DNA of 64,000 nt from NCBI RefSeq assembly GCF_034541975.1, contig NZ_JAVYJM010000001.1; one strand, written 5' to 3'. The notes below the pieces were generated by a model. That model saw only the letters and a program-made list of their open reading frames with translations, made no database searches and was not told the DNA's origin. Origin of the DNA: Dermacoccus abyssi (GTDB taxonomy: Bacteria > Actinomycetota > Actinomycetes > Actinomycetales > Dermatophilaceae). The position numbers and the translations under genes are program-made. This document shows positions 25,545 to 33,428 of the stretch, piece after piece; position 1 is the first letter of the stretch; the number at the start of each line of letters is the position of its first letter.

Positions 25545-25975
25545 GTCAGGCCCGACCAGACGTCGTCGCCGTCGGTGTTGTGCTGGTGCTTCCAGATCGG
25601 CAGGGAGCGCTTCACCTCTTCGACGAGTTCGTTGCACAGCGCGAACGCCAGGGCCCGGTGCGGTGACGACACCGCTGCGACGATCGCGACGTCCCCGACG
25701 CCGAGGCGTCCGACCCGGTGCGTGACGGCGATGCGGGCGACACCGTCAGGGTCGAGCCGCGCGGCTACGTCGGACGCGATGTGCGCCATCGTCTCGCTGG
25801 CGCTGGGGTGGGCCGAGTAGTCGAGGTGCGTGACCTCACCGTCGATCTGCGGGTCGTGGTTGCGGACCGCTCCGACGAAGCTCGCGGTGGCTCCCTGACG
25901 GGCGTCCTCGACGGCGTCGAGGTGGGCCTGCAGATCGAGCGGCGCGTCGACGACGTCGGCGATGAGGACCGGCAT
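25541..25975 (-). CDS. moaE: Molybdopterin synthase catalytic subunit MoaE
   Basis: Large subunit of the enzyme that adds two sulfurs to cyclic pyranopterin. The 144-residue protein has 'ATASFVGAVRNHDPQIDGEVTHLDYSAH', 'VTHRVGRLGVGDVAI' and 'ALCNELVEEVKRSLPIWKHQ', with the Lys and Arg residues of the active site. The start is ATG 25975; a TTG at 26011 is less likely. moaD, moaB and moaC are not in the window, so the pathway genes are split across the genome. Confidence 0.95.
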   Translation of the reverse strand: MPVLIADVVDAPLDLQAHLDAVEDARQGATASFVGAVRNHDPQIDGEVTHLDYSAHPSASETMAHIASDVAARLDPDGVARIAVTHRVGRLGVGDVAIVAAVSSPHRALAFALCNELVEEVKRSLPIWKHQHNTDGDDVWSGLT

Positions 25976-26078
25976 CAGCGCCCGCCGCCAAAGATGCTCG
26001 AACGGTGACAACGCATTGCATCAGGCTATCCCAGCCAGTTCAACGCCCGGTGGCCCACACCTGGGTAAGCGATGGGTA

Positions 26079-26110
26079 CCAAAAACGCGGAACCCGAAGG
26101 ATTCCGCGTT
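26079..26110 (-). terminator. Terminator of tRNA-Val(CAC)
   Basis: AACGCGGAA (26084-26092) pairs with TTCCGCGTT (26102-26110) around a 9-base loop. On the minus strand it is followed by a T-run (complement of AAAAA at 26081-26085). It lies 6 bases past the tRNA 3' end. Confidence 0.8.
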
Positions 26111-26115
26111 ATCTA

Positions 26116-26192
26116 TGGTGGATGTAAAGGGACTCGAACCCCTGACCTCTCGCGTGTGAAGCGAACGCTCTAACCAACTGAGCTATACATCC
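26116..26192 (-). tRNA. tRNA-Val (anticodon CAC)
   Basis: 77 bases including an encoded CCA (26116-26118). The acceptor stem pairs GGATGTA with TACATCC, and the T arm contains GGTTCGAGTCC. The anticodon stem TTCGC/GCGAG encloses the loop TTCACAC, giving anticodon CAC. The promoter TTGGTG-17-TAATGT lies upstream on the minus strand. Confidence 0.93.
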
Positions 26193-26208
26193 GTGTGGTG
26201 CGCGGGAA

Positions 26209-26237
26209 ACATTAGTCGAACTCCTGCCCGACACCAA
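26209..26237 (-). promoter_or_regulatory. Promoter of tRNA-Val(CAC)
   Basis: On the minus strand, TTGGTG (26237-26232), 17 bases, then TAATGT (26214-26209). The tRNA 5' end is 17 bases downstream of the -10. It resembles the two promoters of the Gly-Val arrays near 29000 and 29850. Confidence 0.55.
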
Positions 26238-26253
26238 ACCGGCCACGGGCCGC

Positions 26254-26700
26254 TCAGCCCAGGCCGGGCACCTTCGCGAGGAGGTCCTTGGCGAAGTCGG
26301 GGAACCAGCCCGGCACACCGGAGACGGCGAACATCGCCCAGAAGATGGCCAGCACGAGCGCGAACGTCAGAAGACCTGCGATGGCCTTGGCCCACAAGCC
26401 CTTCTTCTCGAGCCAGTCCCACCAGGCCTCGACGGTGCCGCGCACCCACTTGAGCAGGTTCTGGGCCCACTCGAACTCACTCCCCCAGATGCCCAGCCCG
26501 ATGAAGATGATGACCCAGCCGGGCCCCGGGAACGGCAGCAGGATGATGCCGATGAGGACGACGATGAGACCGAAGATGGCCACCGCCATCCGGTAGATCT
26601 GCGCGCTTCGCGGGTTGGCGCGGATGCGTCGTCGCCACTCCCAGCGATCGCGATCGCCTCCGTCGACGGGCGTCGCCCCGTGTGCCTGCTCCTCGTGCAT
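26254..26700 (-). CDS. PGPGW-motif (TIGR02611-like) membrane protein
   Basis: The 148-residue protein has a charged N-terminus (about 40 residues) and a membrane hairpin containing 'IILLPFPGPGWVIIFIGLGI', where the PGPGW motif of this actinobacterial family is exact. A second membrane region ('AIAGLLTFALVLAIFWAM') follows a Trp-rich amphipathic stretch ('WVRGTVEAWWDWLEKK'). The family has no known function. The ATG at 26700 follows no strong ribosome site. It is transcribed away from pabC on the same strand, 57 bases downstream. Confidence 0.85.
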   Translation of the reverse strand: MHEEQAHGATPVDGGDRDRWEWRRRIRANPRSAQIYRMAVAIFGLIVVLIGIILLPFPGPGWVIIFIGLGIWGSEFEWAQNLLKWVRGTVEAWWDWLEKKGLWAKAIAGLLTFALVLAIFWAMFAVSGVPGWFPDFAKDLLAKVPGLG

Positions 26701-26757
26701 GGCAACGAAGCCTACGAGGCGCAGCGCCTTCGTGCACCTTGACGGGTGAACAGCGTG

Positions 26758-27600
26758 TCAGGAGAGGAGCTCGTCCTGACGCTCGGAGAACACCTCGGCA
26801 AGTCGTGCGGTGACGCGGCCCGGCGTGCCCTCCTCGCCCAACTGCCGTTCGTTGATGGCGTGAATCCCCTGCACGTTTCGCGTCGAGGACGTGAGGAACG
26901 CCTCATCGCATTCCGTGAGGACATCGAAGCTCAGCGGCTCTTCGACGATCTCGATGCCGGCCTCACGGCCCCAGCGGATGGCGAGGTCACGGGTGATGCC
27001 CGCGAGGGGGCCGTCCTCGAGCGGCGGCGTGACGACGCGCTCCCCCAGCACGACGAAAATGTTGGAGCCCGTTCCCTCACAAAGGTTCCCGAGGGTGTTC
27101 GCGAAGATCGCCTCGCTGCCACCGTTCTGCTTCGCGGCGGCCAGTGCGACGACGTTCTCGGCGTACGAGGTCGTCTTGAGTCCGGCGACCGCCGAGTTCT
27201 CGTTGCGCGTCCACCGCACGGTCGCGACCTTGGTCGTCGGCGCCGGGCGCGGCACGGCGGAAGCGGTGACGATGTGGGTCGGCGGGGCGTCGCCGCGGTC
27301 GGAACCGAGCGGCCCGACGCCGCCCGTCACCGTGTAGCGCAGACGCCCGAAATCGATCTGGTCACCGTCGAGAACGGCGGCGATGCCGTCGTCGACCTTG
27401 GCTCGGTCGAGCTTGGGCAGCCCCAGGCCGGCGAGCGAGCGGTCCATGCGGTCGTGGTGCATCTCCAGCGCGAAGACACGGCCGTTCTCCACCTTGGCGG
27501 TCTCGAAGACGCCGTCCCCGACCGTCACGCCGTGATCGATCGGCGAGATGGCGGCACCGTCGTCGACGCGTCGACCTTCGACCCAGATTCGGACGCTCAT
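26758..27600 (-). CDS. pabC: Aminodeoxychorismate lyase-like PLP enzyme (class IV aminotransferase)
   Basis: Probably releases 4-aminobenzoate and pyruvate from aminodeoxychorismate, for folate synthesis. The 280-residue fold-type IV protein has 'HGVTVGDGVFET' with the conserved Gly-Asp-Gly, the PLP lysine in 'AGLKTTSYAENVVA', and 'TGSNIFVVLGERVVTPPLEDGPLAGITRD'. Similar proteins include branched-chain aminotransferases, but the ATGA overlap with pabB points strongly to PabC. Confidence 0.9.
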   Translation of the reverse strand: MSVRIWVEGRRVDDGAAISPIDHGVTVGDGVFETAKVENGRVFALEMHHDRMDRSLAGLGLPKLDRAKVDDGIAAVLDGDQIDFGRLRYTVTGGVGPLGSDRGDAPPTHIVTASAVPRPAPTTKVATVRWTRNENSAVAGLKTTSYAENVVALAAAKQNGGSEAIFANTLGNLCEGTGSNIFVVLGERVVTPPLEDGPLAGITRDLAIRWGREAGIEIVEEPLSFDVLTECDEAFLTSSTRNVQGIHAINERQLGEEGTPGRVTARLAEVFSERQDELLS

Positions 27601-28727
27601 GCATTCCTCCCAGTGTGTCGGCCATCAGCGATGCCCAACAGTCGACGTGCCTTAAGTTCGGTCTCGTGCCACTCGGTGCCGGGGTCGGAATCCCAGGTGA
27701 TTCCCGCACCCGCACCGAACGACACTCCACCAGAGACTATCGGCCCGGAGGCCGATTCGTTTCGGTGTATTTCGCGACCGTTTTCGCGCCAAAACGTCCG
27801 GATTCCGACGGCGAGTTCAGCCTGCCCGGTTGTGCCGTCAACCCACCCGATCGCGCCGCAGTAGGGGCCGCGCGGGGCCGTCTCCAGCTCGGCGATGACG
27901 ACCAGCGCACTGCTCTTCGGAGCGCCCGAGACCGACCCGGGCGGGAAGGTGGCGTCGAAGACCTCGGGCCAGCGGACACCGTCGCGCATCTGCCCACGCA
28001 CGGTCGACACGAGATGAACGAGCCCCGGGTGGTGCTGGGCCTCGAGCAGACCGTCGACGCTGACCGTTCCCGGCCGACAGACGCGCTGCAGATCGTTGCG
28101 CACGAGGTCGGTGATCATGATGTTCTCCGTGGCGTCCTTCGCGAGCATGCGCTCGAGCGTCGAGGCGGTGCCCTTGATCGGTGCCGACGTCAGCGCGCTC
28201 CCCTCACGCGCCAGGAAGAGCTCGGGCGAGGCGCTTGCGATGTCGACGTGCCCCTCGACGTCGATGCGGCACGCGTAGGGCGCCGGATTGTCGACGAGGA
28301 GGTCTGCGAAGAGGCGATCGAGATCGTCGCGTTCGGCACCGTCTGCGCCGTCCCGCTCGAGAACACGGCAGAGATTGACCTGGTAAACGCGGCCCCGTGC
28401 GATGTCGTCCCGGATCGCAGCGACGCCGCGTTCGTAGGCCCCGCGGTCGAGGCTCGTGCTCCAGGCGCCTTGCGCCACCGTCGATGCCTGGTGATCGGGC
28501 TCATCGCTTCCCAGTCGCGCCTCGAGAGCCCCTGCCCACGCGCGATCTTCGTGGTGGACGACGTGACGCAACCGCGCCGCCGTGACCCGGCCCTCGAAGG
28601 TGACGACCAGCGCGTGGAACGCCGGCTCGTCGAGCACGGCGAGGTCGTCGTGGACGGACTCCACACCCCACGCACTCACCGCGCGGAACAGGGCGCGTTC
28701 GCCGTGCGCCTGCTCGATACCGTCCAT
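27597..28727 (-). CDS. pabB: Aminodeoxychorismate synthase component I
   Basis: Converts chorismate and ammonia to 4-amino-4-deoxychorismate in folate synthesis. The 376-residue protein is a chorismate-binding enzyme with the 'APIKGTAST' motif (PIKGT is typical of PabB, PIAGT of TrpE), 'ENIMITDLVRNDLQRVC', 'FPPGSVSGAPKSSALVVI' and 'GPYCGAIGWVDG'. The N-terminal region is shorter than in TrpE. An ATG at 28727 is chosen; a GTG one codon earlier is also possible. No glutamine amidotransferase (pabA) gene is adjacent. A terminator hairpin lies just upstream. Confidence 0.93.
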   Translation of the reverse strand: MDGIEQAHGERALFRAVSAWGVESVHDDLAVLDEPAFHALVVTFEGRVTAARLRHVVHHEDRAWAGALEARLGSDEPDHQASTVAQGAWSTSLDRGAYERGVAAIRDDIARGRVYQVNLCRVLERDGADGAERDDLDRLFADLLVDNPAPYACRIDVEGHVDIASASPELFLAREGSALTSAPIKGTASTLERMLAKDATENIMITDLVRNDLQRVCRPGTVSVDGLLEAQHHPGLVHLVSTVRGQMRDGVRWPEVFDATFPPGSVSGAPKSSALVVIAELETAPRGPYCGAIGWVDGTTGQAELAVGIRTFWRENGREIHRNESASGPIVSGGVSFGAGAGITWDSDPGTEWHETELKARRLLGIADGRHTGRNA

Positions 28728-28750
28728 CACGCCGCAAGGCTAGAACATAC

Positions 28751-28785
28751 GAAAACACCCCCGGCGCTCGGCCGGGGGTGTTTTC
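28751..28785. terminator. Terminator after the tRNA-Gly/tRNA-Val pair
   Basis: GAAAACACCCCCGGC (28751-28765) pairs perfectly with its complement (28771-28785) around a GCTCG loop. The A- and T-runs at the arm ends let it work on either strand. It separates the tRNA transcript from pabB. Confidence 0.85.
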
Positions 28786-28788
28786 AGG

Positions 28789-28863
28789 TGGTGGGCGATA
28801 CTGGGTTTGAACCAGTGACCTCTTCCGTGTCAAGGAAGCGCGCTACCGCTGCGCCAATCGCCC
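28789..28863 (-). tRNA. tRNA-Val (anticodon GAC), copy 1
   Basis: 75 bases with encoded CCA at 28789-28791. The acceptor pairs GGGCGAT with ATCGCCC. The anticodon stem CTTCC/GGAAG encloses TTGACAC, giving GAC. The 75 bases are identical to copy 2 at 29539-29613. Confidence 0.95.
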
Positions 28864-28874
28864 GAGAACGGGAT

Positions 28875-28950
28875 TGGAGCGGACAACCGGGCTCGAACCG
28901 GCGACCTCAACCTTGGCAAGGTTGCGCTCTACCAACTGAGCTATGTCCGC
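28875..28950 (-). tRNA. tRNA-Gly (anticodon GCC), copy 1
   Basis: 76 bases with encoded CCA (28875-28877). The acceptor pairs GCGGACA with TGTCCGC. The stem CAACC/GGTTG encloses TTGCCAA, giving GCC. The mature body equals copy 2 at 29723-29795, which has no encoded CCA. Confidence 0.95.
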
Positions 28951-28987
28951 CTGTTTCCTCGACCTCATGGTCTCGGCAACGACGAGA

Positions 28988-29017
28988 ACGTTACCCGGTT
29001 CATCGATCGTTCACCAA
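28988..29017 (-). promoter_or_regulatory. Promoter of the tRNA-Gly/tRNA-Val pair
   Basis: On the minus strand, TTGGTG (29017-29012), 18 bases, then TAACGT (28993-28988). The tRNA-Gly 5' end is 38 bases downstream of the -10. Similar elements precede the other two tRNA transcripts here. Confidence 0.5.
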
Positions 29018-29051
29018 ATCGCGGGTGTGCGCAGCGCTCAGGCGGCTTCGC

Positions 29052-29438
29052 TCACTCCTCGACGACGTGGATCGCCGACTCCTCGGCGCTCTCGTCACCG
29101 CCGGCGTAACCCTCGTCGGACGCGACGAGGTCCTTCTCCTCGTCCTCTCGTTCGCCCTCGTCCGGGGCGACGAGACGACCGGCCTCGCGTGCGTCCACCT
29201 CCTCCGAGACACCGTCGGGGTTGCCGTACGCGGAGTCGGGGTCGACGTCCGGCGTTTCCTCGGCCAGGCGCTCGTCGAGGGTCTCGGTGCCGCCGTGGTC
29301 GGCCCAGCGGGGCTCCTTCTCGGGGGCCGTGATGCCGGCGTCGAGGGCCTCTTCGTACTCGCGGCCGCTCATGTCGTCCGCCGCCGAAGCCTGGTCGGCG
29401 AATTCGCTCAGGGTGCCTTCGTCTTCGTGGTTCGTCAT
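29052..29438 (-). CDS. DUF5709 domain protein
   Basis: Highly acidic protein of 128 residues with few hydrophobic residues. The DUF5709 pattern is visible: 'WADHGGTETLDERLAEETPDV' with a repeated L-D-x-R-L-A-x-E element, and the C-terminal 'DESAEESAIHVVEE'. It is probably soluble and partly disordered. The function is unknown. It lies between two tRNA arrays on the same strand, separated from each by a hairpin or promoter, and seems to be a stand-alone transcript. Confidence 0.8.
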   Translation of the reverse strand: MTNHEDEGTLSEFADQASAADDMSGREYEEALDAGITAPEKEPRWADHGGTETLDERLAEETPDVDPDSAYGNPDGVSEEVDAREAGRLVAPDEGEREDEEKDLVASDEGYAGGDESAEESAIHVVEE

Positions 29439-29496
29439 GGGGCCATCATGACAGGCGGCTCCGGCGGCACGACGTGGGGGCCGGACCGAAACGCGA

Positions 29497-29530
29497 ACGA
29501 TCCCCGCAGCGGAAAGGCTACGGGGATCGT
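29497..29530 (-). terminator. Terminator after the tRNA-Gly/Cys/Val array
   Basis: ACGATCCCCG (29497-29506) pairs with CGGGGATCGT (29521-29530) around a 14-base loop that can extend the stem. It lies 9 bases past the tRNA-Val 3' end on the minus strand. Confidence 0.65.
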
Positions 29531-29538
29531 CATCGAAC

Positions 29539-29613
29539 TGGTGGGCGATACTGGGTTTGAACCAGTGACCTCTTCCGTGTCAAGGAAGCGCGCTACCGCT
29601 GCGCCAATCGCCC
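29539..29613 (-). tRNA. tRNA-Val (anticodon GAC), copy 2
   Basis: Identical to copy 1 over all 75 bases including CCA (29539-29541). It is the last of three tRNAs on this transcript. Confidence 0.95.
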
Positions 29614-29614
29614 G

Positions 29615-29685
29615 AGGTGGAGACGGGATTTGAACCCGTGTAGACGGCTTTGCAGGCCGTTGCCTCGCCTCTCGGCCACTCCACC
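29615..29685 (-). tRNA. tRNA-Cys (anticodon GCA)
   Basis: 71 bases, no encoded CCA (TCG follows the acceptor stem). GGTGGAG pairs with CTCCACC. The stem ACGGC/GCCGT encloses CTGCAAA, giving GCA. The Val gene starts 2 bases further on. Confidence 0.93.
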
Positions 29686-29722
29686 ACGCGAGGAAATCTC
29701 GCACGTGTCCAAGAAGACACAG

Positions 29723-29795
29723 AGCGGACAACCGGGCTCGAACCGGCGACCTCAACCTTGGCAAGGTTGCGCTCTACCAACTGAGCTATGTCCGC
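29723..29795 (-). tRNA. tRNA-Gly (anticodon GCC), copy 2
   Basis: Same 72-base body as copy 1, with CTG rather than CCA after the discriminator, so CCA must be added after transcription. It is the first tRNA of the Gly-Cys-Val array. Confidence 0.94.
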
Positions 29796-29832
29796 CTGAA
29801 GCTTCGCGCAGTGCGCGTCGCAACGAGGTGAA

Positions 29833-29862
29833 ACTCTAACCCATCCCTGTCGCGGGCGCCAA
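29833..29862 (-). promoter_or_regulatory. Promoter of the tRNA-Gly/Cys/Val array
   Basis: On the minus strand, TTGGCG (29862-29857), 18 bases, then TAGAGT (29838-29833). The tRNA-Gly 5' end is 38 bases downstream of the -10, the same distance as for the other Gly copy. Confidence 0.55.
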
Positions 29863-29951
29863 CTTGTCGCAGGCGCAGGGCGCCTCGGCCCGGGGCAGGC
29901 ACCGCCGTGGGCGCGAGATCGACTCGTCCACCGCCCGTACTCACCGGCAGC

Positions 29952-31106
29952 TCAGGCCGAACGACGCTCCGCGTCGTCCTGCGTTTCAGTGCCTGCGGCC
30001 TCGTCATGGGCACCGTCGGCCGCCGTGAGCCGCGCGGGGGTCCGCTCCCCCTCGGGACGCACGTGGCTCGCGCCGAGGGAGTCGAGGTCCTCCTGGTCGT
30101 ACGGGCGATCACTCGTCTCGAGGACGCGGGAGCGGACCTTGGCCACCTGCTCCTCGATGAGGCCCTTCGTGCGCGCACGCACGCCCTTGGGCGCCGAGGC
30201 AACCGGCCACAGCCGCGCGACGGCCGAGTTGAGGGCCGCGCCGATGAGCACCGAGATCGCGAGGAAGTACAACCAGATGAGCACGATGATCGTCGCGGCG
30301 AGGGGCCCGTAGATCGAGATGCCGCCCACCGAAGCCGACAGCCAGTTACGCAGGAAGACCGAGATGACGACCCACGCGACGAGCGTGAAGGCGGCCCCGG
30401 GCAGGTCGCGCACCCACGGCGTCCGGATCGGCGTGGCGATGTAGTAGAGCGCCGCGAATGCCACGATCGTCAGGCCGCCGACCACCGGCCAGTACAACGA
30501 CAGAAGGAACAGGAAGCCCGGCGGCAGGAGGCGTCCGAGCAGGTCCGGGCCGAGCACGATGAGCGGCAACACGACACCCATGACGAGCAGCGCGCAGAAA
30601 TAGAGGGCGACCGAGAGCATGCGCGTCCGCACGATGCCGCGCTCCCCACCCTGGCCGTACATGATCGAGACGGTGTCGATGATGACGTTCACCATGCGCG
30701 AACCGGACCACAGCGAGATGAGGAACCCGATCGAGACGACATCGGGGCGGCCGCCGTCGAGGGCGTCCTGCAGGGTCGGCATGAGAACGTTCTGCAGGGC
30801 CTCGCCCGACAGCACGCTCGCCATCGAGGCCTCGATGGAGCCGGTGATCTCGTCGACCGTTCGGCCGCCGAGCGCCTGACCGACGTAACCCATGACGCCG
30901 AGCAGCCCGTAGACGAGGGGCGGGAACGACAACAGGGCGAAGAAGCCGGCCTCCGAGGCGAGGCCCGTCACGCGGTAGCGCATGCACTGGCGCACCGTGA
31001 CGAGCACGAGGCGGATGAGTGCGTAGAGGCCCGGCACACGGCGGGCCCAGGTGCGAGCGAACGTGCGGAATCGGGAGGGCTCCTCCACGACCGGTTGCTC
31101 ACTCAC
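29952..31106 (-). CDS. YihY/BrkB-family membrane protein
   Basis: The 384-residue protein has six hydrophobic segments between residues 50 and 290, and the YihY/virulence factor BrkB pattern: 'GLASEAGFFALLSFPPLVYGLLGVMGYV', 'GFLISLWSGSRMVNVIIDTVSIMYG', 'YGPLAATIIVLIWLYFLAISVLIGAALNS'. Despite old names, these are not RNases; the function is unknown, possibly transport. The C-terminal 80 residues are charged and probably disordered. The start is a GTG at 31106. It is divergent from glgX. Confidence 0.9.
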   Translation of the reverse strand: MSEQPVVEEPSRFRTFARTWARRVPGLYALIRLVLVTVRQCMRYRVTGLASEAGFFALLSFPPLVYGLLGVMGYVGQALGGRTVDEITGSIEASMASVLSGEALQNVLMPTLQDALDGGRPDVVSIGFLISLWSGSRMVNVIIDTVSIMYGQGGERGIVRTRMLSVALYFCALLVMGVVLPLIVLGPDLLGRLLPPGFLFLLSLYWPVVGGLTIVAFAALYYIATPIRTPWVRDLPGAAFTLVAWVVISVFLRNWLSASVGGISIYGPLAATIIVLIWLYFLAISVLIGAALNSAVARLWPVASAPKGVRARTKGLIEEQVAKVRSRVLETSDRPYDQEDLDSLGASHVRPEGERTPARLTAADGAHDEAAGTETQDDAERRSA

Positions 31107-31215
31107 GCCGCAAAATTAGCGACCCAACGGCCCGAATTCGTGCTGCCACGCCCGAGCGTCCACCCGAAAGTAGTCGAATCGAGGGTTGTCCCCTGCTCGT
31201 GGTTAGGTAAAGCCC

Positions 31216-33333
31216 ATGGATATCTGGCCGGGCAAGCCCTACCCCCTCGGTGCCACGTTCGACGGCACCGGCGTCAACTTCGCGATCTTCTCCGAGGTCG
31301 CGGAGAAAATGTACCTCTGCCTCATCGACGAAGATCTCAATGAGCAGCGCATCGAACTGACGGAGGTCGACGGCCACGTCTGGCACGCCTACCTGCCCGG
31401 CGTCCAGCCCGGTCAGCGTTACGGCTACCGCGTCGAGGGCCCCTACTCCCCCGAGGACGGTCAGCGCTGCAACGTCAACAAGCTGCTGCTCGATCCCTAC
31501 GCCAAGGCCATCGACGGCCAGATCGACGGCGACGAGTCGCTGTTCAGCTACTACTTCCTCTCGCCGGAGAAGCGCAACGACGAGGACTCGCTCGGCCACA
31601 CGATGTTGAGCGTCGTCATCAACCCGTACTTCGACTGGGGTCACGACCACCCGCCGCAGCACGAGTACCACGAGAGCGTCATCTACGAAGCCCACGTCAA
31701 GGGCCTGACGATGACGCACCCGGACGTGCCCGCGGAGATTCGTGGCACGTACGCCGCCATCGGTCACCCCGCGATCGTGGGCCATCTCGTCGACCTCGGC
31801 ATCACGGCCATCGAGCTCATGCCCGTGCACCAGTTCGTGCAGGACACGACGCTGGTGGAGAAGGGCCTGACGAACTACTGGGGCTACAACACGATCGGCT
31901 TCCTCGCGCCGCACAACTCCTACTCGTCCTCGGGCTCGCGCGGCCAGCAGGTCACCGAGTTCAAGGCGATGGTCAAGGCCCTGCACGAGGCCGGCATCGA
32001 GGTCATCCTCGACGTCGTGTACAACCACACCGCCGAGGGCAACGAGAACGGCCCGACGCTCGGCTTCCGCGGTCTCGACAACGAGGCGTACTACCGCCTC
32101 GTCGACGACAACAAGGCGCACTACTTCGACACCACCGGCACGGGTAACTCGCTGCTCATGCGCAGCCCGCACGTGCTGCAGCTCATCATGGACTCGCTGC
32201 GCTACTGGGTGAACGAGATGCACGTCGACGGGTTCCGCTTCGACCTCGCCGCCACCCTTGCGCGTCAGTTCCACGAGGTCGACCGCCTGAGCGCGTTCTT
32301 CGACATCATCCAGCAGGACCCGGTCATCAGCCAGGTCAAGCTCATCGCCGAGCCGTGGGACGTCGGTGACGGCGGCTACCAGGTCGGCAACTTCCCGCCC
32401 CTGTGGACGGAGTGGAACGGCAAGTACCGCGACACCGTGCGCGACTACTGGCGCGGCGAACCGGGTTCACTCGGCGAGTTCGCCTCACGCCTCACGGGTT
32501 CGAGCGACCTGTACGCCCACTCGGGTCGCCGCCCGATCGCGTCGATCAACTTCGTCACGGCGCACGACGGCTTCACGATGCGCGACCTCGTGTCGTACAA
32601 CGAGAAGCACAACGACGCCAACGGCGAGGACAACAACGACGGCGAGAGCCACAACCGGTCCTGGAACTGCGGCGTCGAAGGCGAGACAGACGACGAAGGC
32701 GTGCTCGCGCTGCGCGAGCGTCAGATCCGCAACCACCTCACGACGCTGCTCCTGTCGCAGGGTGTGCCGATGGTGCTGCACGGGGACGAGCTCGGCCGCA
32801 CCCAGGACGGCAACAACAACACCTACTGCCAGGACAACGAACTCTCCTGGATCGACTGGGATCTCGACGAGCGCCGCAGCTCACTGCTCGAGTTCACCAA
32901 GCAGCTCATCGCGCTGCGCCGTGAGCACCCCTCGTTCCAGCGTCGTCGCTTCTTCGCCGGTGAGGCGCAGCACGGCGGACGCAGCGAGTGGGGCGACATC
33001 GTGTGGTTCCGCGCGAGCGGCGAGGAAATGCAGGACGAGGATTGGACCTCCGGCGCCGGCACCCTCATGGTCTACCTCAACGGCGACGCCATCCACACGA
33101 ACGACGCCAAGGGTCAGCCGGTCGTCGACGACCACTTCCTCATGTTCTTCAACCCCGGACACGAGGAAGCGGAGTTCACCATTCCCGACGTCGTGCGCGA
33201 GGCGGACTGGAGCTTCGCCATCACGAGCTCGCAGGACGACGAACAGGAGAACAGCGAGTGGAACGAGGGCGAGCAGGTGAAGCTGCCGGCGCGCACCGTC
33301 GCCGTGCTGCAGGCACCGCGCGAAGCCGAGTGA
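31216..33333 (+). CDS. glgX: Glycogen debranching enzyme GlgX
   Basis: Cuts alpha-1,6 branches of glycogen limit dextrins. The 705-residue GH13 protein has an N-terminal CBM48-like domain ('YPLGATFDGTGVNFAIFSE') and the catalytic barrel. Conserved region I is 'VILDVVYNHTAEGNE', region II 'VDGFRFDLAATL' with the nucleophile Asp, region III 'LIAEPWDVG' with the acid Glu, and region IV 'NFVTAHDGFT' with the last Asp. Length and 'PGKPYPLGAT' start match the GlgX family. A strong hairpin ends it. Confidence 0.96.
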   Translation: MDIWPGKPYPLGATFDGTGVNFAIFSEVAEKMYLCLIDEDLNEQRIELTEVDGHVWHAYLPGVQPGQRYGYRVEGPYSPEDGQRCNVNKLLLDPYAKAIDGQIDGDESLFSYYFLSPEKRNDEDSLGHTMLSVVINPYFDWGHDHPPQHEYHESVIYEAHVKGLTMTHPDVPAEIRGTYAAIGHPAIVGHLVDLGITAIELMPVHQFVQDTTLVEKGLTNYWGYNTIGFLAPHNSYSSSGSRGQQVTEFKAMVKALHEAGIEVILDVVYNHTAEGNENGPTLGFRGLDNEAYYRLVDDNKAHYFDTTGTGNSLLMRSPHVLQLIMDSLRYWVNEMHVDGFRFDLAATLARQFHEVDRLSAFFDIIQQDPVISQVKLIAEPWDVGDGGYQVGNFPPLWTEWNGKYRDTVRDYWRGEPGSLGEFASRLTGSSDLYAHSGRRPIASINFVTAHDGFTMRDLVSYNEKHNDANGEDNNDGESHNRSWNCGVEGETDDEGVLALRERQIRNHLTTLLLSQGVPMVLHGDELGRTQDGNNNTYCQDNELSWIDWDLDERRSSLLEFTKQLIALRREHPSFQRRRFFAGEAQHGGRSEWGDIVWFRASGEEMQDEDWTSGAGTLMVYLNGDAIHTNDAKGQPVVDDHFLMFFNPGHEEAEFTIPDVVREADWSFAITSSQDDEQENSEWNEGEQVKLPARTVAVLQAPREAE

Positions 33334-33361
33334 GCGTTCGCTCCTTGAGCTGAACGCGACG

Positions 33362-33398
33362 AAGGCCGTCACCGTCCACTTCGGACGGCGACGGCCTT
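33362..33398. terminator. Hairpin between glgX and the PPK2 gene
   Basis: AAGGCCGTC-A-CCGTCC pairs with GGACGG-C-GACGGCCTT, one mismatch, loop ACTTC. A T-rich stretch follows on the plus strand. It sits between two convergent stops. Confidence 0.8.
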
Positions 33399-33428
33399 TG
33401 TCGTTTCGGCGCTGACCGGTGTTCGCCC

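Noticed and set aside
28789..29795. CRISPR-like repeats
   Set aside because: The identical stretches are two pairs of tRNA genes, with full cloverleaf features and no regular spacers.
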